Shown: positions 54,560-62,585 of the stretch, in pieces
How the letters are laid out: every line of letters starts with the position of its first letter
Numbering within the stretch: position 1 is the first letter of the stretch
From: Arenibacter sp041392165
Lineage (GTDB): Bacteria; Bacteroidota; Bacteroidia; Flavobacteriales; Flavobacteriaceae
DNA: 64,000 nucleotides
Assembly (NCBI GenBank): GCA_041392165.1
Contig: JAWKMN010000003.1
Coordinates: 310,001 to 374,000, forward strand
Direction: 5' to 3'
Position numbers and translations under genes: made by a program
Notes under the pieces: generated by a model
Told to the model about the DNA's origin: nothing
Database searches by the model: none
The model's input: the letters and a program-made list of their open reading frames with translations, nothing else

Positions 54560-55321
54560 ATGGAAAAATCGCTTCAAATAGATAATCTAACCATTCATAT
54601 TTATGGGCAAAAAAAGGAGATGGGCGCAGCTGCGGCTGATTATGTTCAAGGAAAATTAGGTGCTGCCATTTGCAATAGGGGCGAGGCCAATCTTATATTG
54701 GCTACTGGCGCGTCCCAGTTTACATTTTTAAAGGCACTGCAGAAAAAGGAAATCGATTGGAAAAAAATAACCGTATTCCACTTGGATGAATATAAGGGTA
54801 TATCCGAATCGCACCCCGCCAGTTTTAGAAGATATCTCAAGGAGCGGATTTTAAATAGGGTGGCCCCTAAAAAGATATACTTTCTAAATGGCGATGCTGC
54901 CAATTTGCCACTGGAGATCAAAAATTATGAAAGGGCCTTACAAGCGCATCCAATAGATATTGCCTGCATTGGAATAGGTGAAAATGGACATATAGCCTTC
55001 AATGATCCGGCAGTTGCAGACTTTAAAGACCCCAAATTGGTGAAGGTAGTGGAGTTGGACGAGGCCTGCCGAAACCAACAGTTAGGGGAAGGCTGGTTTC
55101 CAACCTATGCCGATGTGCCCAAAGAGGCCCTTACGTTGACCATTACCGCCATTATGAACTGTAAGGCCATTAGTTGTGTGGTGCCCGACCAAAGAAAGGC
55201 CCAGGCCGTTTATAATAGTCTTTACGGAGACATTAGCAACAGTTGTCCGGCTTCCATACTCAGGACCCACCCGGAAACCGCCCTTTTTTTGGATAAGGAA
55301 TCGGCATCCATGATCAAGTAG
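54560..55321 (+). CDS. nagB: Glucosamine-6-phosphate deaminase-like protein
   Basis: A 253-residue cytosolic protein of the NagB/6-phosphogluconolactonase fold. TVFHLDEYKG (D76), IGIGENGHIAFNDP (E141, H144) and LTITAIMNCK align with the NagB active site. It converts GlcN-6-P to fructose-6-P and ammonia in the family. Nine bases separate it from the transporter gene; it appears to be the last gene of the operon. Whether its substrate is phosphorylated here is open because no kinase gene is present. Confidence 0.87.
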   Translation: MEKSLQIDNLTIHIYGQKKEMGAAAADYVQGKLGAAICNRGEANLILATGASQFTFLKALQKKEIDWKKITVFHLDEYKGISESHPASFRRYLKERILNRVAPKKIYFLNGDAANLPLEIKNYERALQAHPIDIACIGIGENGHIAFNDPAVADFKDPKLVKVVELDEACRNQQLGEGWFPTYADVPKEALTLTITAIMNCKAISCVVPDQRKAQAVYNSLYGDISNSCPASILRTHPETALFLDKESASMIK

Positions 55322-55384
55322 GCGGTTATGGGTGCCGGATCCAAGCCAGAAAAAATATGGGACCTAACTAGGGAATGTCCGGTC

Positions 55385-55729
55385 TCACTTTATGCTAAGG
55401 GCCTCATTGTTGAATGAAATACCTTCCCAGCCACTGATCATAAAATTACGAATGTTCTGGTGGTCCGTACCATTGGGATTTTCCAGAACGTCTTTAGTGT
55501 AATAGGAACCAAAACAGGCCAGGGTCTCCTTCTTGCCCAACTTGTGATGTTGTGCAAATGAGAATACTTTACAGGAACCCGAATTTTGACCGGCCTCATT
55601 AATAATTGCTCCATTGGTAAATCTAGAGGGCGTAAAATTGTAATAGGTGTCGATAACACCTATAGTGTCGCCAAAGGTTATCTCTTCAGGAGTCCTTCCT
55701 AGTTTGTCGAGAAATTCATAAACCGTCAT
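55385..55729 (-). CDS. HopJ type III effector family protein
   Basis: A 114-residue cytosolic protein with the HopJ pattern: FGDTIGVIDTYYNFTPSRFTNG, SGSCKVFSFAQ, LACFGSYYTKDV and NIRNFMISGW. Named from a Pseudomonas effector, but found in many free-living bacteria lacking type III secretion. Real role unknown. It is convergent with nagB across 63 bases. Confidence 0.9.
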   Translation of the reverse strand: MTVYEFLDKLGRTPEEITFGDTIGVIDTYYNFTPSRFTNGAIINEAGQNSGSCKVFSFAQHHKLGKKETLACFGSYYTKDVLENPNGTDHQNIRNFMISGWEGISFNNEALSIK

Positions 55730-55941
55730 TTTTTGATGGGATTTTAATTAAGTCCGTAAATTTAGATTATCCCAACAAGATTTAAGTAGGATATGTGGGG
55801 TTAATTATTCCATCTTTTCTCAAATAGGTTAGGTCTATATTTTTTATCTTTAGGGAAAACAAATAAAGTTCTAATTTGACTATTGATTATTGCAGTAGAG
55901 TTCATTTTTCATAATGGATCAATACATAAAAACATATACCC

Positions 55942-56535
55942 ATGAAACAACTAATTTTAGGAATGTTGCTATTTTCAGTTTTTCCCTGTGCGGCACAGGA
56001 AATGAATATTGGAATTCCACCCAAAGAAATTCAGATCAAAACTGCTGTTTTGCCCCTTCCTAATGAAAAAAAGGATGGCGCTATGGTTTATGGATATAAT
56101 AGCTCGGGGAAATTGGTAGTTTTGAGAAAGGGAACCAATAATATGATCTGTATAGGCGATAATCCGGATAAGGACGGAATCAATGTGGCGTGCTATTCCA
56201 AAAAAATGGAACCCTTTATGGCCCGTGGCAGGGAACTGTCAGCTCAAAATCTTTCTGGGGAAGAGCGCGAAAAGATCCGTGCCAAGGAGGTGGCATCCGG
56301 TAAAATAAAAATGCCCAAGGAGCCTAGTATGATGTATGTGTACTATGGAAAATCTGAGGATTATGATATTGATACAGGAGAATTACAGAATGGAAAATTT
56401 AGATATGTTATTTATACTCCTTTTGCAACCACCGAATCAACCGGATTGCCGGACAAGCCCCACGCTCCAGGAATGCCTTGGTTAATGGATCCCGGTACCC
56501 ATAGGGCCCATATCATGGTGGGACCATTCAATTAA
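55942..56535 (+). CDS. Secreted protein of unknown function
   Basis: A 197-residue protein with a signal peptide (about 1-18, ending PCAAQ). Marked stretches are PLPNEKKDGAMVYGYNSSGK, MICIGDNPDKDGINVACYSK and the end, MPWLMDPGTHRAHIMVGP. The patterned Cys, His, Met and Trp content hints at a metal or ligand site. I do not recognise the family. Monocistronic. Confidence 0.75.
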   Translation: MKQLILGMLLFSVFPCAAQEMNIGIPPKEIQIKTAVLPLPNEKKDGAMVYGYNSSGKLVVLRKGTNNMICIGDNPDKDGINVACYSKKMEPFMARGRELSAQNLSGEEREKIRAKEVASGKIKMPKEPSMMYVYYGKSEDYDIDTGELQNGKFRYVIYTPFATTESTGLPDKPHAPGMPWLMDPGTHRAHIMVGPFN

Positions 56536-56694
56536 TGCCGGGGACTTCTTTGGGACTTGTCATAATTATATTTAGCGGAAATGTTTTTTAACGCAGGCCG
56601 GGTGAAAAAGAATAAGACCTAGGATGGTTAAAGTAGGGTTTACAGCTCACTAGGTTAAAGTTCTGCCCCTATTGTAGCCCTAAATAAATACTGT

Positions 56695-56724
56695 TTGTGC
56701 AATCTAATTTAAAGATTACATTTG
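56695..56724 (+). promoter_or_regulatory. Full Bacteroidota promoter for the SDR-like gene
   Basis: TTG, a 19-base spacer and TACATTTG (TAnnTTTG) match both boxes at consensus distance, giving a leader of about 25 bases before the ATG at 56755. Confidence 0.72.
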
Positions 56725-56754
56725 CACGTTTTAATTTTCGGAAAATAGTTGGAA

Positions 56755-58326
56755 ATGGACGGTAATAATCTGGTGGACAGGCAAGGGGATTTTGTGGAAA
56801 CAATAAGTTCGGACGAGATAGATCAGTGTATTTTTCTACTTAATAAGTTGGTTGGGAACGGGTATAGGATCCTTGAACTTCCTGAAGAGAAAAGAGTGGC
56901 CTTGTTAAAGGCGGCAGGCCACTTGTCCAGACCGGCCAAGAATGAATTTAAACAGCGCAAAAAGGATGCGGCCAAGGCCGCCAAACGCAAGATGATAGAG
57001 CGCGACAGGCACGCCCGTAAGGAAACGGGCATTAGAAGTGCCAGGGAGGCCGCTGTATTCGTTGCCCCCAAGTTGTTGATTGCTCCCATCCGTAAGACCT
57101 TGGAAGAGCTGGAACTGGAATCCCCGAGGAATTGCTATGTATGTAAAACGGTATATACCAAGCTACATCATTTTTATGATGCCATGTGTCCCGACTGTGG
57201 GGATTTCAATTACGCAAAACGCTTTCAGACAGCCGATCTTAGTGGACAGGTGGCCATAGTAACCGGATCACGATTAAAAATAGGGTACCATATTGCCCTT
57301 ATATTGTTGAGAGCAGGGGCAATAGTGGTGGCCACGACCAGGTTTCCGGTAGATGCTGCACTTCGCTTTTCCTCGGAAGAAGATTTTAATGATTGGGGGC
57401 ATAGATTAAAAATACATGGGTTGGATTTAAGACATATCCCGAGCGTAGAAATTTTTTGCAATTTTATAGAGCAACAATACCACCGATTGGATATCCTTAT
57501 CAATAATGCTGCCCAAACCGTAAGAAGGCCTGCGGGTTTTTACCAACACCTTATGAAGAATGAAGAGGTGGCCTTTCCTGATTTGCCCCCTCGGGTCCAG
57601 GAGGTATTGACAGATCACAATTATTGTCTACAGGAGCTGAATGTCCTTACCAAGGGTACGGCGAGTACCCAAAATAATGCATTGCCCGTTAATTGGCACG
57701 CTCCGGAACCCGGTATTGGTATTAGGGCCTCTGCGAAACTATCCCAAATTCCGTACAGTTTTGATAGCTCCCTTTCTGCCAAGGAAGTTTTTCCCGAAGG
57801 CCAATTGGATGCCGACCTGCAGCAGGTAGATCTAAGAAAAACAAATAGCTGGCGACTTAAATTAGGGGAAATTGAGACCCCGGAAATGATAGAAGTGCAG
57901 TTGGTGAACGCTATTGCCCCCTTTGTGCTCTGCAATCGCTTGTCAAAGCTGATGCGGCAGGAGAATACGGGTAAAAAACATATAATCAACGTCTCGGCCA
58001 TGGAAGGGAAATTTCACAGGTTCTTCAAAGAAGATCGTCATCCTCATACCAATATGGCCAAGGCAGCGCTTAACATGATGACACATACTTCTGCCCTGGA
58101 CTTTGCCAAAGATGGGGTGTACATGAACGCTGTGGATACTGGTTGGGTAACGGACGAAGATCCTATAGAATTATCCAAAAGAAAGGAAGAAGTCCATGAT
58201 TTTCAACCTCCACTGGACATTGTTGACGGTGCCGCAAGGGTGTTGGACCCATTGATAGACGGTATTAACTCTGGGAAACATTGGTGCGGTAAGTTTTTAA
58301 AGGATTATCGTCCCATTGACTGGTAA
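56755..58326 (+). CDS. Atypical short-chain dehydrogenase with four-cysteine N-terminal domain
   Basis: A 523-residue protein. The first about 125 residues are helical and basic. C127, C130, C145 and C148 (CYVC ... CPDC) look like a zinc knuckle. A Rossmann SDR domain follows. Its nucleotide motif is TGSRLKIG instead of TGxxxGIG, NNAAQ is intact, but the YxxxK motif reads TNMAK, so the catalytic tyrosine is threonine. An about 100-residue insertion lies between NNAAQ and the catalytic serine region (VSAMEG). A start at ATG 56755 fits the promoter better than TTG 56749. Reaction unknown; it may be a non-catalytic NAD(P) sensor. Confidence 0.82.
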   Translation: MDGNNLVDRQGDFVETISSDEIDQCIFLLNKLVGNGYRILELPEEKRVALLKAAGHLSRPAKNEFKQRKKDAAKAAKRKMIERDRHARKETGIRSAREAAVFVAPKLLIAPIRKTLEELELESPRNCYVCKTVYTKLHHFYDAMCPDCGDFNYAKRFQTADLSGQVAIVTGSRLKIGYHIALILLRAGAIVVATTRFPVDAALRFSSEEDFNDWGHRLKIHGLDLRHIPSVEIFCNFIEQQYHRLDILINNAAQTVRRPAGFYQHLMKNEEVAFPDLPPRVQEVLTDHNYCLQELNVLTKGTASTQNNALPVNWHAPEPGIGIRASAKLSQIPYSFDSSLSAKEVFPEGQLDADLQQVDLRKTNSWRLKLGEIETPEMIEVQLVNAIAPFVLCNRLSKLMRQENTGKKHIINVSAMEGKFHRFFKEDRHPHTNMAKAALNMMTHTSALDFAKDGVYMNAVDTGWVTDEDPIELSKRKEEVHDFQPPLDIVDGAARVLDPLIDGINSGKHWCGKFLKDYRPIDW

Positions 58327-58559
58327 TATGTCTTTTATTATCTGGTGTTAAGTTGACCGTGAAATAACTTCCTAATTCCGAAGAGACGATCGATTATGCG
58401 ATCTAGGATTCCGATGGGCGTTGGGGGATTAGTTTTTAATGATATTTTTGCAATAAGCAATAAATATTTTTGCCAACGGCTTACTGCCTACTGCCAACTT
58501 ATCATCCAGTCCTTGTCAAGGAATTCCATTCCAACACTATGTATTCATTACATAAAAGT

Positions 58560-59708
58560 TTAGTTGAAGACATCCCTTATAGTAGGGTCTATTTCCATTG
58601 TTTTGTTTTTGTGAAAACGGTAGGATATCCCAAAATTTATTAGATAATCTGCAAAGGCCGCATCTCCGTTTCTGGGAGATCCAGTGTTTATTTCCGTTTG
58701 CCTATCCGTTACACTCTGGGGTCTATCTCGCCTAAGGGCAACAGGAACATTTAGATTTAAGGTGAAATTCTGATGTATATAGGCTATGCCCGGTTCCAGG
58801 GATAGGACATTTCCCGGCCTACGAAAACCTTCATTGCCTCCAATAAGATCTTTTACAGGTACAGCATCGAACCTGGCCCCCAAGGAAGTGGAAATAATAT
58901 CGGACAAGCTATAACTAAGACCCGTACGTACCGAATATTGGTCCGGTACGGCCATAATGGCTTCATTTTCCAAAATTGGACTAAGGGTTTCCCTAAAGGT
59001 TCTGATACCATTGGTCTCCCTTGGGTTCAACAGATAAAAACCCCCGCCATAGGCAAATAGGCCTGTGGCTATTTTTTGGTAGAATTGAAAATCGACAGTA
59101 AAGCCAAAACCGCCATCTCCAGGTTGAATGGACTGATCTACAGGTCTTGTTTCCGGGCTTCCTTCAGGACCTACATTATAAAATATATCGGTGGCATTAT
59201 AATTTCCCGTAGGTAGTTTGATCCCTAGACCAACGGCAATGTTTCTATTGGGGCTTATGGACGGATCAAATAACCAATATCCAACACCTGCCCTTATATC
59301 GGCCAAACCTCTGGAAAATGTACTGTTTCTTTCTTCCCTGCCGTGTTCATAAAGGGAAGACCTGGCATTGATTACCGTAGGTATGGTGATACTGGCATAC
59401 AACCTATGGGAGATGCCATAGGTTAGGAAAAAATCCCATGCATGGGAATGATTTATAACTTCGGTATTATTGGCAACCCTATCGGCTTCTTCTTCCGTAC
59501 CCCTAAAATGCCTAAAGGATTTGAAATATCTATAGTTCATGCCAACTTGAAGGTCTCCCTTGCCTAAAAGATTATTTTCCAGGCTATTGCCTACACAAGA
59601 GGAAAAGTGTCTAATAGCCACGCATCCTTGAGCAGTTAGCCTTTGTGTATTAAGGGCAAGGGCAACTGTAAGAATACTTAATAATTGAGTTATATGGATT
59701 TTTTTCAT
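58560..59708 (-). CDS. Outer-membrane beta-barrel protein of unknown function
   Basis: A 382-residue protein with a signal peptide (about 1-26, ending LTAQ). Alternating aromatic strands occur throughout (GDLQVGMNYRYF, WDFFLTYGISHRLYASITIP, IAVGLGIKLPTGNYN, FGFTVDFQFYQKIA), ending with INFGISYRF, a barrel-closing strand. This fits the transporter/meta-pathway phenol-degradation-like barrel group. Substrate unknown. Confidence 0.75.
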   Translation of the reverse strand: MKKIHITQLLSILTVALALNTQRLTAQGCVAIRHFSSCVGNSLENNLLGKGDLQVGMNYRYFKSFRHFRGTEEEADRVANNTEVINHSHAWDFFLTYGISHRLYASITIPTVINARSSLYEHGREERNSTFSRGLADIRAGVGYWLFDPSISPNRNIAVGLGIKLPTGNYNATDIFYNVGPEGSPETRPVDQSIQPGDGGFGFTVDFQFYQKIATGLFAYGGGFYLLNPRETNGIRTFRETLSPILENEAIMAVPDQYSVRTGLSYSLSDIISTSLGARFDAVPVKDLIGGNEGFRRPGNVLSLEPGIAYIHQNFTLNLNVPVALRRDRPQSVTDRQTEINTGSPRNGDAAFADYLINFGISYRFHKNKTMEIDPTIRDVFN

Positions 59709-60041
59709 GGGAATAAATTAAGTTTGGTTGGTTTTTATATTGGTAATTTATGAAATTTAACTATTGAAGCTTTTTTAAGTGGGATTTTTTTTAATGATTT
59801 TTCAATTTGACTTAGCTGGTAGGGTAAGGAGATCTTATAGGGATTGTGTTATTGGTCCACCTTTTTTCTCCTTCATTATTTTTATCAATGAGCTGAAGGT
59901 ATTTTTTACCGCTGTCAAGTGCTTTTTGATAACGGTTTATTGGTGTCCTTGTCAAGGAATTTATTTCGTTCCAAAACACCCACTTAATGGCAAGGCAGGC
60001 CTGTCTTTACCTGGGGGCGCGTAATTTAATGGGGTAGTAGG
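59709..60041. other. 333-base gap without a supported gene
   Basis: A plus frame of 81 codons starts at 59779 but has no signal, motif or promoter. The palindrome TCCTTGTCAAGGA (about 59946) also occurs near 58511 next to a heptamer run, and a related CAGGGAATTCC lies near 14958. Confidence 0.55.
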
Positions 60042-60311
60042 TTAGTTATCGGTGTTTTTGATTTCTTTGTCCACCAATGCTATATAGCGTTCCATGGCTT
60101 CTTCAATACTTACATTTTTAGCTTGGATGAGGGCATTGGCCTTAAAGGCATTTATTAAGGGCGTCCTGCTACCGGGATGGCTATAATTGCGTTTGGCAAT
60201 TTTAAAATAGGCATATAGTTTTAATAAAAGATCGGCAGGCAAGGGGTCTGTATAATCATTGACAAAATCGACCGCTGCTATAAAATCCTTATTTAATTTA
60301 TCAGTCCTCAT
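60042..60311 (-). CDS. Acyl-CoA-binding protein
   Basis: An 89-residue protein of the ACBP four-helix fold; YAYFKIAKRNYS is the acyl-CoA motif (YxxYKxA-like). It buffers or transports long-chain acyl-CoA in the cytosol. I chose the ATG giving MRTDKLNKDF, 9 codons inside the longest frame; its start overlaps the psd stop by 11 bases, indicating coupling within a phospholipid operon. Confidence 0.9.
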   Translation of the reverse strand: MRTDKLNKDFIAAVDFVNDYTDPLPADLLLKLYAYFKIAKRNYSHPGSRTPLINAFKANALIQAKNVSIEEAMERYIALVDKEIKNTDN

Positions 60312-60975
60312 TTTCTTTTTTAACCCTTGTAGTTGCAATACATGTTTTTGCCCCGGTCACCTTTTGGTGCAATTTTACGGTAATTGCACTATCCAAAGGT
60401 AAGAACAGATCTACTCGGGATCCAAATTTAATAAATCCTGCATCTTCACCTTGTTGAACGCTTTCACCTACTTCCGCGTAATTAACGATACGGCGTGCCA
60501 AGGCACCGGCTATTTGTCGGTAGAGAATATCCCCAAACTTGGGGGTATTTATAACAACGGTAGTTCTTTCATTTTCCTCACTGGATTTGGGATGCCAGGC
60601 CACGAGGTACTTGCCGGGATGGTACTTGGAGAATTTAACAAGTCCGCTTGCAGGATATCTGGTTACGTGTACATTTATCGGGGACATAAATATGGATACT
60701 TGAATCCTTTTGGCCTTAAAATATTCTGTTTCCTCTACTTCTTCAATAACCACTACCTTGCCATCTACCGGTGCCAATATTTCATCAAAATTCTTGGAAA
60801 CCCTTCTTTTTGGGTTTCTAAAAAACTGTAGAATTAAGATCAGGACGATCAAGGAAATTATTTGGAGTCCAAATTTCAACCACGTTATATCTACAAAATA
60901 ATTCACCGATATTATAAGGGAACAAACAATAATAAAGGTGGTTATAATAATTTTTTGTCCTTCTTTATGAAACAT
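60301..60975 (-). CDS. psd: Phosphatidylserine decarboxylase family protein
   Basis: A 224-residue proenzyme of the short (PSD-B/archaetidylserine-like) type: two N-terminal membrane spans (about 10-50), the ILAPVDGKVVVIEEV strand, MSPINVHVTRYP with the catalytic histidine, and the self-cleavage site in IKFGSRVDLFLP where serine becomes the pyruvoyl group. It makes phosphatidylethanolamine. Overlaps cdsA by 11 bases upstream and the acbP gene by 11 bases downstream. Confidence 0.93.
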   Translation of the reverse strand: MFHKEGQKIIITTFIIVCSLIISVNYFVDITWLKFGLQIISLIVLILILQFFRNPKRRVSKNFDEILAPVDGKVVVIEEVEETEYFKAKRIQVSIFMSPINVHVTRYPASGLVKFSKYHPGKYLVAWHPKSSEENERTTVVINTPKFGDILYRQIAGALARRIVNYAEVGESVQQGEDAGFIKFGSRVDLFLPLDSAITVKLHQKVTGAKTCIATTRVKKENED

Positions 60976-61768
60976 GTGAAAAAATAATTAGAGTTAAATA
61001 TACGAAAGGTGCGGCAAAGACCAGACTGTCCAACCTGTCCAACATACCACCATGTCCCGGTAAGATGGCCCCACTATCCTTAATGCCAGCGGCTCTTTTA
61101 AATTTAGATTCTATAAGATCGCCCAAGCTGCCCGTAATTACAATTACGGTTGCCAGGATGAGCCATTGTACCAATGAAATATTGGTCTCATATTTTGACA
61201 AAAAATATGACGCAGCCAAAGCAAAGACAAAGCCTCCAATTGTTCCCTCTATAGTTTTTTTTGGGGAAATGGAAGGGAACAATTTATTGCGGCCCATACT
61301 TTTTCCAACCAAATAGGCAAAAGTATCGTTTACCCAAATAAGGATAAATACCCCCATGATCAAAAATTTAGCAAATTCATTGTCTTTATATGGTATCATT
61401 GTAAGGAAAATGCAGCCCCCACCTATATAAAACAGGCCAATAATAAACTTTTGCAAATTGTTGAACAGCTTTTCCTTTCCAGAAAAAAGGTAGTACAACA
61501 ATATAAAATTAATCGATATGGTAATGAACATCAAAATATTGACGGGAATCTTATCATTAATAAGATAAATAAAGGCCCACCAGAGTGCCAAATAGGCAAT
61601 AAATATATGGTATCCAGGGAGTTTGATCATTCTTTTGTACTCGTAGAGGCAGGCGAGTCCGAAGGTCATAAACAAAAAGTCAAATGCATCAGAGCTTAGG
61701 AATACAGCGGAAAGTAGCAGAATTACATATACTGCACCTGTAAGTAAGCGCCTTAAAATTTCTCTCAT
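60965..61768 (-). CDS. cdsA: Phosphatidate cytidylyltransferase
   Basis: A 267-residue integral membrane enzyme making CDP-diacylglycerol from phosphatidate and CTP. About eight spans; the CDS signature is GDLIESKFKRAAGIKDSG followed by PGHGGMLDRLDSL near the end. It supplies the precursor for the downstream decarboxylase pathway. One base separates it from the LUD gene. Confidence 0.95.
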   Translation of the reverse strand: MREILRRLLTGAVYVILLLSAVFLSSDAFDFLFMTFGLACLYEYKRMIKLPGYHIFIAYLALWWAFIYLINDKIPVNILMFITISINFILLYYLFSGKEKLFNNLQKFIIGLFYIGGGCIFLTMIPYKDNEFAKFLIMGVFILIWVNDTFAYLVGKSMGRNKLFPSISPKKTIEGTIGGFVFALAASYFLSKYETNISLVQWLILATVIVITGSLGDLIESKFKRAAGIKDSGAILPGHGGMLDRLDSLVFAAPFVYLTLIIFSHVS

Positions 61769-61769
61769 G

Positions 61770-62380
61770 TTATAAGTCTTCCAGAAGTAAAAGATAAAGA
61801 TTTTTAGAACTACTTCCGTAAGTTAAGAAATCGTCTGAATTTTCAGCCGTGGGTTGGAAATGTTTAATGGTGGTAATATTGGCCGGTATTACATTTTTAT
61901 ACTTTTTCTTTATCGTTTTTAAACCCTCTCCAATAGATTCGACCATTTGGCTGGTAGTGGCAAAAACGATAACATTGGATGGTAGTTCATGAAGTTTTCT
62001 CTCTTTCAATTGATTGGAGCATACCAAAATGGAGCCATTTTGGGCGACTAAATGCTCACAGGTAGTGAAAAATATGTCACTATTATTGGCAAGGTTGGTA
62101 AAATTTATTTCCTGTTTGGCAAACTTTTCTTCCAATCGTTTGTCCATTGAAAAAAGGTTTGATCCTGCCATTTATTTTCTATAATAATATTGTCCAAATT
62201 GCTGTACACCTCATGTATGGAATCACAATATAGGAACTTGCCCCCGTTATGTTTAAAATTAATGGTAAACTTTTCATCTACGGGGATGTTTAGATCGGGC
62301 ATATGTTGTCCTCTTGTTTCCACAGTTTCCTTGGAAACCTTTCTTTTTCCTCCCCCGAAAAGTTTATCAAATAGTCCCAT
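61770..62380 (-). CDS. LUD domain protein (LutC/YkgG family), frameshifted in an A-run
   Basis: The 5' frame starts MGLFDKLFGGGKRKVSK and reads through FTINFKHNGGKFLYC to DQTFF; the 3' frame resumes SMDKRLEEKFAKQEINFTN and ends with FLTYGSSSKNLYLLLLEDL. They join if a run of 6 A (62150-62155 on the plus strand) had 7. As written, translation stops after 91 residues. Restored length is about 203, normal for the single-domain flavobacterial LUD protein found between ftsH and cdsA. The role is linked by family to lactate utilisation, but in this context it is unknown. Confidence 0.85.
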
Positions 62381-62585
62381 TAAAGTTTTAAATGGAGCTT
62401 TGAGCCCCTAGTGTCCTGTTAATCCTAATTAAGTCGTCTCAAATCTTTTTCACCTGACCATCATTAAAAACGGTTCCTTGAGACATACCTATTTTTTGCC
62501 TCACCTAGATAAAAAATACAACTTGACCAACATTAAGGCATATACATAACACCAGTTGTTTAGGAACAACGCATTATTTGTTATG

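Noticed and set aside
59779..60024. 81-codon plus-strand gene
   Set aside because: No motif or promoter; it contains the dispersed TCCTTGTCAAGGA palindrome, indicating intergenic DNA.
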